Shown in pieces: positions 34,430-43,847 of a stretch of DNA of 64,000 nt. The stretch is from assembly GCA_002099365.1 (NCBI GenBank), contig MSED01000014.1:248001-312000 (forward strand), written 5' to 3'. How positions within the stretch are numbered: position 1 is the first letter of the stretch; each line of letters starts with the position of its first letter. Made by a program: the position numbers and the translations under genes. This DNA comes from Phialophora verrucosa (lineage: Eukaryota > Ascomycota > Eurotiomycetes > Chaetothyriales > Herpotrichiellaceae). Under the pieces are notes generated by a model, which searched no databases, was not told the DNA's origin, and worked only from the letters and a program-made list of their open reading frames with translations.

Positions 34430-35562
34430 TTAAGCATTCAACATCGCCTTCAGGTCCTCCCGCGCGTGGATCTCGTCGATCATCTTGCGGAAATCCTCGT
34501 CCCCGTGCTCGTAAGCCTGAGACTTGAAGAAGGGCATGTTTTCGCTCAGCCAGGAGGATTCGCTGCCCGCCTGTGCCGCCCTTGGCGTCAGCGTTTTCAA
34601 CCATCATATAACCTCGAATTAGGGGTCGAAGACGAGAGAATCCAAAGCGAGGGAAAGGAGAAGGTACGTAGAAAAGGGTAAAGGTAACACTTAGGCCTAC
34701 TTACGTCCGGAATCGTAACCCCGTTCTCCCGTGCCGCAAGCATGGGATAAAATGTGATGAGATGCATCTTCTTTGCCGCTTTGTCTGTCTTCGCATCACC
34801 GGTTTGATGGCCGTTGCTACGAAATTGGAGACTCGTCAGTGCACCCTCGATCAAGGACGATCACGCTCACGAGTGTGGAGGTGACCCGGAGGGAATGGAC
34901 GGACGCGACTTACTGCTTTTCATCGTTGACGATCTCGTACCACCTCTCCTCCAATTTCGCCGCCAGGTCATCCCAGATCGCCTTCGTCCGTTTTGGACTT
35001 GTCCTCACCATTGCCAGGACTCGATTTGGCCCCGCGTTGTTGTGAGCCACGGGCTCGCCGGCAAGGAAATACGTGTTTTCCTCGTAGCGGGGCTTGAGGA
35101 GGTGAAAACTAACGTTGACGAAGAGAGAGGGAGTGAGGAAGGTGGTGCTATGCAGCTCGGTGATTGCCTTTGCAAAGGCATGCTTTTGGGAGAGCGTGAG
35201 AGGGTAGGTGTGTTGGACCTACAGGGAGCTTTAGATAGTGGCAAGGGCTGGGCGTAGGGGGAGAAGTGGGAAGGCATGAAGCCCAGAAGTCCAGTGCTGG
35301 CCAGGGAGCCATGTGAAGAGAGGTAGTGGTGGCCCAAACTCTCAGAGTAGGATGAATAAAGAGTAAGTCACCATGGATAGACACAGTCGGCTGAATGTAA
35401 GGGTAGACCACACAGCCAAACAGCTAGTTGGACATGCTGTAAGGATGCCAATGCTGAGCGAAGCTGGGGGCAAGCAGGAAGCACAGCAGTGGTCCATAAC
35501 GAAACGCAAACTCTGGCGACGTGTGAAGGTACAGATACTGAGCGTACCTCGTAGAAGGGCAT
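34430..35562 (-). CDS. Tautomerase-superfamily protein (cis-CaaD-like, fungal Tautomerase_3 type)
   Basis: Four exons, 35562-35548, 35218-34914, 34816-34705 and 34570-34430, give 190 residues. The first exon codes only MPFYE. Its Pro directly after Met is the catalytic N-terminal proline of this superfamily. Exon 2 continues VQHTYPLTLSQKHAFAKAIT, then FLTPSLFVNVSF, YFLAGEPV and RVLAMVRTSPKRTKAIWDDL, the beta-alpha-beta core. The last exons encode KMHLITFYPMLAARENGVTIP and SSWLSENMPFFKSQAYEHGD, typical of the longer fungal relatives of cis-3-chloroacrylic acid dehalogenase. Natural substrates of the fungal members are unknown; tautomerase or hydratase chemistry is expected. The 329-nt first intron is long for this genome, but the phases of all joins fit. 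Confidence 0.88.
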
Positions 35563-36575
35563 CTCTGTTATTTTGTTCTTGTAAAAGCAACAATGAGGCG
35601 TGGTAGGTTGGGTCTGTTCTGGTGACTGAGCTGTCGCGATTGTGGGCTTGGTGGACAATGAGTTGTATGTTGTATTAGACTTGTGTTGAGAAAACCTGAT
35701 CTTTGTGGGCGACAGCCGTCGCGGTCTAGCGAGAGATGAGCAATGAGGATACAAGTATTCGTCGTGAACGATGTATGATATGTGTCTTCCTCACAAGCCT
35801 CGAATGTCATCAATACTAATCAAGAAGGTCGACCCTGCTCATTTGGTGGCATTGGCGCCTTGCATCTGGCGCTGCTGGCAAGGTTGATGTGTTGACGATG
35901 TCCCCAGTGAAATTTTGTGTATGGATGGAGACCGTCCCGCACGGGCACGGAATTGTGTGGGGGTTAAGATCACCACTCCGCATTTCGCTTCCGGCGCAAG
36001 AGAGCTTGGGGATTCGATCCGCTGATATCTCGGGAATTGAATGAAGTAGGATAGAATCACTGCGTCTGGACCAAGGAGGTAGCGTCGGTAAGGAAGAACG
36101 AGCTGCGTTGATAAGACAAGGCACGATATCGCAACCTCATCACTAGGGCTCGCCGACCCTGACCGATCTGGTCAAAGGTTGCCTCGGATACAGTGGACAG
36201 TGAGACAGGCCAGGGGACTGACCCGATTAGTAGCATCAAGCCCAAAGCCTGCAATTTCACTCCATAAGACGGCTTGCAAGACTGTTCAAGTGAAGGAGAA
36301 CGTGCTTTCGCAGGGTATCAGGACGTCTTCCATTGTGAATCGAAACATCCTCCACACGGCGCTCCTCACATTCCACTCAACACAATCGCCTTACGCCCTG
36401 AAGCTGTCTCGCAAAAGCTCTTTCATTTTGAACAATCGCCTCAAAGCTCGATATCGCTGCCCCACGGATACTCTTGCTTGACCACTCGCTGTATTCGCCC
36501 TTTGTGTTTGTTCGGCGCCCCAAAGTCCAAGAGCCCACCTTGGTCAAAGTTGATTTTTCCTCCTCTTCATTTCAT
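35563..36575. other. Intergenic, no gene recognised
   Basis: About 1 kb. It should include the tautomerase promoter. A T-loop-like GGGGATTCGATCC at 36007-36019 is not part of a foldable tRNA. Confidence 0.45.
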
Positions 36576-37555
36576 TCATTGCTCCGGCTGTCGTGTTCGC
36601 CTTTTGAAGAATGCTTTGACAGCGGGACTGGTGAATAAAGCACACAGAACTCCAAAGAACAAGAATAGCCCAAGAGCAATGTAGATGCCGGTGGTATAGA
36701 CAGAGGCCAGTGGTGGAGAGATGGAACTGAGAGTCGACGCGCTCGTGAGTTCAGAGAGTGTTGAAGATGATGAGATCATGACAGTGCCGATAGTACTAGT
36801 GGCGGCAAGTGGAGAGGGGTTGAATGTGAGGCCCGTTGATACAGGGGCCGTGGACAGCGTCGCAGAGTTTGTTGGTATGGCAGATGAATGGGCTGAGCTT
36901 GAAATTTGACCTGCAGCTGAGCCAGAGTTCGGGCCGGAGACGAACGAGTCGAGGATCGAAGACGTGCCTGTCGCTGCCGGTGGGACAGATGAGTCGTCCA
37001 CGGTGATGGTCTGGAAGATGATTGTGTGGTCCATGATCTCGGTGATGATCTTGACGAGTCTGGGTCCAACACCTGACTCGGCCTCGGGCGCATCCGACAG
37101 GTGAATGGCAGGGGGAAAAGAAGCATCGCTCAGGATGGAGGGGAAACCGCCTTCTGTTGGCGCTGCCATTGTGACTTCCGGACGACGGGGTGGAGTCGCC
37201 CTCGCAGAGCAGCCACGAGTCGGAGGGGAGTAGCTGAGGAAGGCTCGCGACGGTGAGGTATACCGCCCGCCAGCTGTTTGGCGCTCTCAGTTCTGTCGCA
37301 TTCTGCATGAATATTTCGGCACTGGAGGGAAATCGAAGGATTACTGTCTTGTTGGAAGATGCGGTGAGGTTCAGGTGAGCCCTGACAAATTGTTTGTGGC
37401 CTGTGAGAATGAGGTTGACAGGTGTTGGGACGGTGGGTATCCGGCACATAATGTAACTCACGGAACTGAATGGCAGCAGAAGATGATGGTACGAAGCGAA
37501 ACGTTGCTGGACCCGAATTGGCCGAGCAGATGGATTGAGGGCATGAGATGGGTAT
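36576..37555 (-). pseudogene. Ser/Thr-rich single-pass membrane protein with apparent one-base frameshift
   Basis: The 3' part, from about 37185 down to 36576, encodes a Ser/Thr-rich stalk, one membrane helix (TTGIYIALGLFLFFGVLCAL) and a short basic tail (KAFFKRRTRQPEQ), as in wall-stress-sensor-like or mucin-like proteins. The part upstream in another frame is protein-like with N-glycosylation sites (HLNLTASSNKTVILRF, NATELRAPNSWRAVYL, SDSWLLCEGDSTP). The two halves meet at 37185-37187, where one extra base separates GDSTP from RPEVTMAAPTEGG. No intron of normal size fits. A likely 61-nt intron lies further upstream (37461-37401, GTGAGT to CACAG). The start is not found. It may be a sequencing error, a recent mutation or a gene model I failed to solve. 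I do not recognise the family. Confidence 0.5.
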
Positions 37556-37706
37556 CTAGACACAACGTGGAGGAAGAATAAATGCACCCACACTTCGGTA
37601 TCGTGGACCCGTGCGATAATGTCTGTTGATCGAACAGGCGCCGCCCCTTTGTACCAGTTCATTGTCTGCTGTTCTCGATCGATAATCCTTGCCCAGAGGA
37701 TGTCTA

Positions 37707-39650
37707 CTAAGCATCCTGTTCGAGGGCCACGTCGGTTGCTGTAGCAGGTGCGGCAGCCTCTTGAGTTTCGCCTTCACCAGGCTGTCCCTCCGATTGTGCG
37801 TGCTCCGCCGCTGCAGGTTGATCCAATGCTGGCTGACCTTTGAGGGGAGCTTCCTCTTCTGCGTCCATCTGCAGTAAGAACGTCTCCCATAACTCGATAA
37901 GCTGTTCCCCGAGTCAGCGGAATCGTCATTGTGGTTGCACGACAACTTACCTCTTTCTGTGCCTCAACGGCGCCCTCCAAGAATGTTTCAACACCGCTCT
38001 TGAAGTCTTCCACCTTCTCGCGCTCAAATCTCTCCAGCTCTCCCCTCATCAACCGGCCCATGTCTTCAAACAGCAACCGAGCTTGATGTGCCTTTTTTTC
38101 TGCATCACTCACGCTGGCCCCTACTTCATTCAACTTATCTTGCTGGCTCTTTCCTTGCCGTAAAAGCTTCTCGTGGGCGCTTCGACGTTTCGCGAGTTCG
38201 CTTTCCGCAGCATGCCATGCATGAAACGCCTTTTGCCTTTGGGTGAAAGCATGCTTCACACTGCCAATGAGTCGAATGTACTCGTCAACTGTGATCCCAA
38301 GCGTTAAAACGTCTTGCTGGGCCTGTCTCTCGTAAAGCTCCTTTATACGCATCTGCACATCCGACAGACTCTGTAGGGGACCGGAGAACACTGGTGAAAG
38401 GTCGACCTGTGCCAAGCTGTTGAGAGATACTGAAAACTCTCCTGCTGCAGCCGCAAGGCCCTTTCTCTGCTCGACAACGGTGTCAACGGCTTTCAAGAGC
38501 GCCTTGAGCTGGTTTTCCAAGGCATCGAGGTAGATCTTCCGGTCATGAAACCAGTCGTCGTGCTCGACAAATTTACCGCTGGAACTGCCCACGTTGATCC
38601 CGATGGCACTCAGCATACCCTTGTTCTGACCCAAGTCTGGTTCTCGGTTTTCCTTGTTCTTGACGTCGACATTGAAGGCATCGCTTTCAAGGAAGATTTT
38701 GAGATCGCCATCGTGTTGCAGTATCGGATGAGCGGCAGTCTTGTTCAGCATTCGTTCCAATGCCTGCCGCCGCGATTCAACAAACTCTGTGTCAAAACGA
38801 CCAACGGCTTGCTTCTCGGGAGGTGGAGGGACAACCACGCCGGGGTTGTTGTTGTGTAGTGAGTTATATAGCCACAGGAAATCTCGATATCTCCTTGAGA
38901 CGGCGAATTCGGGCTGCTTATATGCTTTCGAGGTTGTCTGTAAAGCGTTAATAGCTGGAAGATCCCCCGATTGAGGACCACGCACCTTTGTTCGGACTTG
39001 ATAAACAATGTGACTGCTAGTCAGATCTCCAACCTTATGCGGGTCGCCTACGAGGATATCGAAGGTAGGTTTGGCGGCTTGTTCAATGCTCACGCTGGAT
39101 GGGGTCTGCCGTACAGAAGCCGCCCCTGCCTGAGGCTGAACCGGAGGCGGACCCTTCGGTCTGCCAAGTGGGAGCGTGGTATCTTCATAATCTGCGCCGG
39201 ACAGGCCGGGGGTCGCGCCAGACGGCTGCAGATTGACTCTTGCGCTGAGTTCTTTCCTCGGTGGGGTCGGTGCTTGATCGACAGATATAGACGGTGCTGC
39301 GGGGGCAGAATCGCCGCCTCCTAAAGGCCCGAGAGGGTCTAGAGAATCATCGACGGCTTCTAACTTCGTCGGCTGGACTTCAATCTTGCGGGCGGGCATC
39401 TTTCGGGACGAGGAAGGTCGGGGGCCGCTGGAAGATGCCGGTTTCGCAGTTGCAGTGTCTGAGATAGATGTGAGTAAATAACCACCCTGGTCTAAGCATC
39501 TGGCGTACCGGCAGGCCCATTCCCTTTGGGAGCGTCGGCGGGGGCATCTGTTTGCAATTGGGATGGGACATCTATAGCTTCAGGTCAGCGCAACATCAAC
39601 GGCCGAGGTGTGATGGCTCTCTGCCTACCATCCCATGGCGAGTCGTCCAT
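37707..39650 (-). CDS. VPS5: Vps5-type SNX-BAR sorting nexin of the retromer
   Basis: Five exons, 39650-39629, 39571-39509, 39458-38986, 38937-37951 and 37901-37707, encode 579 residues. All phases agree, and the 48-nt intron 38985-38938 (GTGCGT to ACAG) would otherwise insert 16 residues into the PX domain. Vps5 pairs with Vps17, binds PI3P on endosomes and bends membrane for retromer-mediated return of receptors to the Golgi. The start MDDSPWDD matches fungal Vps5. The PX domain covers about residues 125-260 (FDILVGDPHKVGDLTSSHIV, FAVSRRYRDFLWLYNSL, ESRRQALERMLNKTAAHPIL). The BAR domain follows to about 540, with long coiled coils. The acidic Ala/Glu tail is variable. Confidence 0.95.
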
Positions 39651-40378
39651 TTCGCAAAGATCGAGGTGTGCGACGGGTATATCAAAGGCTACGAGGATTG
39701 GAGAAAAGTGTTATGCCTGGACCGTTACCATGCGGAGCAAAGAAACCCGCGTCGCCAATTGTGGTGGAGCTTGGCAGGCGGAGCCCGAGAGCAGGCGTTG
39801 CAGTGCACTACACCCTGACCTCTCCGTACGACTAGGTACTGTACCATGCGCCCCGACTCTTCACGACACAGCAATTCAACGAGTATCGTGTTCGTGCCAA
39901 ACGTCGACGTCCCGAATCTAGACTCTAGTGGGTGAACTTTGTCAAGCTGCACTATTCGATGACACCTGTGCCCCCCACTTGCAAGGACCCCCTTGCACAG
40001 TACGAGTACAGTCACCCGGGGAGGGCGACGTACCCAACAACATATCTTTTCATTAAATGGCCAATCTACTGCCGCCATTCAAGCCTGCCAGAAAGCTTTG
40101 CAAAAGAAAGACTACCTCGGCAGTTCTGGTGTATACCAGAGCCTGGCACTACAGATCTGGGCGGTTTACGCTCTTTTGCTCATTTTTCTTTGGGGCTGAT
40201 CATGTCAGAGATGGATATTATGCAGGTGAGCCATGGGCATTGGCAAATTGTAAAAAGGCTGGTTAGCCTTGAGCTTCCATTCTCGATTCTGGGACTCCTT
40301 CCTCTGCTGAGGCAGCCCATCGCACATTTGCCACTCTCGACACAAATAGCTAGCGTTTGGACCTGCTCAGTGCTGGCC
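39651..40378. other. Intergenic between VPS5 start and permease relic
   Basis: Divergent upstream region. No gene is supported. One TACGAGTA octamer (within CACAGTACGAGTACA) lies at 40001-40008. Confidence 0.45.
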
Positions 40379-41160
40379 ATGTCGGACAAGGACGTCAAAA
40401 CCGAAAAAGCGCAGCCCGTCCCGGCTCGCAGGATGAGCAGCTCGATGACAGAAGAGTTGACCTCCCAGCAGATCTCTTAGCACGCAGACTTTCAGCTCGG
40501 CATGTCCAGATGATTGCCCTACAGAGGGACCATTGTCACCCGCCTGTTTCTGGGAACCGGCAAGTCGCTGGCTACCGGTGGCGTAGCTTGGATGTTGAAC
40601 TCCTATACTATGGTCGGTGCCATTGTTTTCGTGACAACGCTCTGCTCGGGTGAGATGGCAGCATTTGTACCTGTGGCGGGTTCGTATTGTACCTACACTG
40701 ACTGCTTCGTGGACGATGGCCCCGGGTTCGCTCTCACTGGAAGTAATTGCTCAACGATGTCATTCCCACTATCTCCAGTTACTTGCCGCGCAACTGATGC
40801 TGCTGTTTTGGAGGGACGACTTCCCCGGCTGGGCGGTCAGCTTGGTCGTGCTTGTCGTGATTGTTGGGTTGAATCTATTCCCCGTTCGAGTCTGACGAGG
40901 CATGAGATCTAAGTGAGTCTCGATACTGTCTTGGTACTCATACAAGACTGGTCTTGTTTCACTGGCAATTTCTCCGGCGTTGATCTCGTCTCTTAGTTGC
41001 TACGTCGAGATCCCGATCATGGTGATCGTGTTTTTGATCCACAAACTTGATCCACAAACTTGTCAAGCGGACCCGGGATGAGCTCCATCACCGAGTGGGT
41101 GCGAACCTGCCAACTCTAACAGACCGCCTCAAGGCCAACGAGCTTCTTGCATCTATCTAG
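40379..41160 (+). pseudogene. Amino acid permease relic (APC / fungal AAT type)
   Basis: The start (ATG 40379) leads into a typical cytosolic N-terminus ending SSSMTEELTSQQ, then the frame breaks at about 40480 and again near 40520. Recognisable blocks continue in shifted frames: LLARRLSARHVQMIAL, LFLGTGKSLATGG, GAIVFVTTLCSGEMAAFVPV, DDFPGWAVSLVVLVVIVGLN. After 40900 the sequence jumps to the family's last membrane helix (YVEIPIMVIVFLIHKL) and tail, so roughly 300 central residues are missing. A 13-bp tandem duplication at 41036-41061 shifts the tail frame. Intact members have about 500-570 residues and 12 membrane helices and import amino acids at the plasma membrane. This copy cannot be functional. 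Confidence 0.88.
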
Positions 41161-41691
41161 GGCTCAAAGCAAATAGGAGCAGTCGCACGAAGTACTATGT
41201 AGTGTATGTACTCCATGTCGCAGTTGAAGAGCATAAACACTCTCAACCAATCACTGCACCACACCAACCAGCCAATCATCGCTCTCCATTTCCGGAGTCG
41301 AACATCTTTCACCCGTGACGACCACGAGTAATGTATGTGCGTGTCTAATAACGAAGAAAAAGAACCACACTTGACAGTCTCTCGAGAACAAATAACCCAG
41401 TACGAGGTAGACATAACTTTGCTCACTTACCCCTACGTGCGCAACCTACCCAAGTCGCCTGCTTTCAAACGACATCTCCCGCCCAACTCACTTACAGTTA
41501 CCTCACAACAAAAGACAGGCTGCCCCACGGCTCGTCGAATTCTTGGGATCTCTCCAATCCGTGGACAGGTCCTTCTAGTCATTCGTTTTCCTCCTCCGCC
41601 GTGAGACTTGCCAGGAGTGAGATTCTGAGAACGCCAGAGCTTCAAGAAGACCCCCATTTCTATCGGACGACAGGAGGCACGATAGGCGACA
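41161..41691. other. Intergenic, VMA21 promoter side
   Basis: No gene is supported. CAGTACGAGG lies at 41399-41408, a partial match to the motif seen near 29-30 kb. Confidence 0.4.
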
Positions 41692-42169
41692 ATGGCGACC
41701 AGGAGGAACGTGCCCGAGAAGACCATCTCAGAAGCGCAAGGCGGTCCGTCGACTTCCAGCCAGGTATCAGACACGGCACCAGCTGTTCCGGCGTGAGTTC
41801 TTCTTGTGGACTCGCGAGAATAATGAGATCACTGTTGTTCTGCTTGTTTGGAAGGCTGATCCGCGGGAATAGGTCTGTCATTTATAAGCTTCTGGGCTTC
41901 ACGGTCGCTATGGTCGTTGTCCCCATTGGGTCGTATTTTCTTTCAGTCAATACAGTCTTTGCAGGTAAGTCAACTGCTGTCCTGATTACGAGGGCTGCTG
42001 TTCGTGCAAGCGTTGGGTGGCTAAGGACCTGTCAGGTAATGCCACATATTCTGGTGCATTTGCCGCGATCATGGCGAACGTCGTTCTGTTCGCGTACGTC
42101 ATCGTGGCTATGCGAGAAGATCAAACCGACAAGATCGAGGCCGAAGAGAAACGGAAGAAGGCTCAATAG
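41692..42169 (+). CDS. VMA21: Vma21, V-ATPase assembly integral membrane protein
   Basis: Three exons, 41692-41792, 41873-41964 and 42036-42169, encode 108 residues, the normal length. Vma21 is an ER protein that chaperones assembly of the proton-translocating V0 sector of the vacuolar ATPase and escorts it from the ER. The joins restore MATRRNVPEKTISEAQ, the first membrane helix (KLLGFTVAMVVVPIGSYFLS), the loop NTVFAGNATYSG and the second helix (AFAAIMANVVLFAYVIVAMR). The tail DKIEAEEKRKKAQ is charged and ends in KKAQ, similar to the Lys-rich ER-retrieval tail of the family. Both introns are phase-consistent (GTGAGT to ATAG, GTAAGT to TCAG). Confidence 0.96.
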
Positions 42170-42604
42170 CACGTCCCGTACAGGGTATGCGGACGACAGT
42201 ATTACTTTTGCAAGCGCTTCGTTGCTTTTGAAAAAAGGATGGCAGTCAACCTATTGTGCCTCAAGGCACTGAAGATTCGTATGTGGCCTGCACACGTATA
42301 GTTCTGAAGAACAGTCTCCTTCCACGACCGACCCCGACTTCTCTGGCGCGACTTTCCAAGCACCCAGATCAGCACAAACATTCAGTCATCACCAGTGTCA
42401 CGGCCACATTGACTCATTTCCCAACCAATCATGCAATAATTACATCAAACATTAAGTCATGAAGGGAATGCCCTTCTGTAGTGTTGGGCCAGCTATGCAT
42501 ATCCGGAGTTCCATGCACCTAGAGAACCAGTGATGTCCATTGGGATGCCTCAAGGCGCCGAAAATATCAAATCATTCTAATCACAAAATCTCACTTTTCT
42601 TCGC
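42170..42604. other. Intergenic between convergent VMA21 and DUF2406 gene
   Basis: Convergent 3' flanks. No gene is supported. Confidence 0.45.
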
Positions 42605-43847
42605 CTACGAGGCTCGCTTGCTGAATCTCCGCTTGATCCAGCTCTGCTTCTTGGGTGAAGCGGGAGGAGTGATCTCAGCAGTGGTCGACATGCCATTCAG
42701 CTTGATTGGTTGTCGAGGATCGTTTGCAGGAGGCGGTGTGGACAGGTTTGACGGACCTGCTGAAGGTTGGACATGCTGACTATGACTACCCTCACGCATA
42801 CCGTAGGGTAAGAATGGCTGTGTCGGAGGGGTCTGATTGAATTGTATCTCTTTAGCATACGGGTTCTCCTGGGGAAAGTCTTCTGGCTTGGTCCGAAGTT
42901 GGTGGAGCTGATCAAAAGAGCTGTTCTGTGAACTAGGATTCGTCGATTTGCCGTACTCTTCGGAGCCACTGGTCATCGCGTCATAGGACTGGTGCTGTGA
43001 ATGCAAGGACATTGGACTCTCCCCATTACTGTGGCCTTGTTGATAACCATTGTGGTATCCAGTCGGATGGCCAGCATGGGGGTACGTCTGTTGACGCATA
43101 GGTGGTCGCGCGTACATGTGAGAAGCTCCGGGGGATTCTTCCACCGCGCTTTGAGGGCCGAAACCATAGGAAGAATTGCGGTAGTATCCACCACCAGGTG
43201 ACATGCGAGGTCGTTGTGGAGAGTATCCATTCTGCGAGTAATAGCTTGCCCTGCGGTTCATATCACCGTTCCAGCCAATCTGAGAACCTGGACAAGTCAA
43301 TACAATGTTGTGTTGTCATCTTGCCGTCCAAACGTACCTGGTCTGCTGCTGTAGGAGCGGCGCGTAGTTGTACCCTCTGCCGCTGCGTGAAATGCACGGA
43401 TGGTGTCTAGTGGGCGCTCCATGCGATGGCGGGTAGGATTGGAGCGATCAGGATCGGCTGTAGTGCCAGTCAGTGTACGGTCTCAACAATCAAGAGAGGC
43501 AGTGTGGCATACTGATAATATTGCCATCATTGTCCTTGTGCATCATCTTCCGCAAATCGTCGACTGTTGATTCCTCTTGAGCTTGTTCCACTTCAATCCA
43601 AAATCAGTACGCTTGTCAGTCAAGGTCGAGCGGACGCGAACTGACCTGGCGTGGCCTCTGTGATGGCTCTCGAAGGATCTGCCTTTGTATTCAACCTCTT
43701 CTTCTCCTTTGAACTCTCGGTCAACTCGAGCTTGTTGGCGGAAGAGTTGCTGCGGCGGGATCTTTGGGATGAATAGCTCATGGCCGTCGCAGCCCTCGGG
43801 CGGGTCTCGGAGGGCTGCGGAGAGATTGGAGGGGACATGGTTGTCAT
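42605..43847 (-). CDS. DUF2406 fungal protein
   Basis: Four exons, 43847-43646, 43590-43513, 43457-43338 and 43287-42605, encode 360 residues, and all phases agree. The joined core reads VEQAQEESTVDDLRKMMHKD, then SNPTRHRMERPLDTIRAFHA, then RRSYSSRPGSQIGW, the fungal DUF2406 signature. The remaining 200 residues are Gln/Ser/Pro/Tyr-rich and disordered, and the extreme C-terminus is basic (KKQSWIKRRFSKRAS), suggesting membrane or nucleic-acid contact. Members are widespread in ascomycetes, and I know of no established biochemical role. The start MTTMSPPISPQPSE is the first ATG in frame; a second lies at codon 4. Confidence 0.88.

Noticed and set aside
36005..36021. T-loop-like GGGGATTCGATCC suggesting a tRNA
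   Set aside because: No D arm, anticodon arm or pairing acceptor stem can be drawn around it on either strand.
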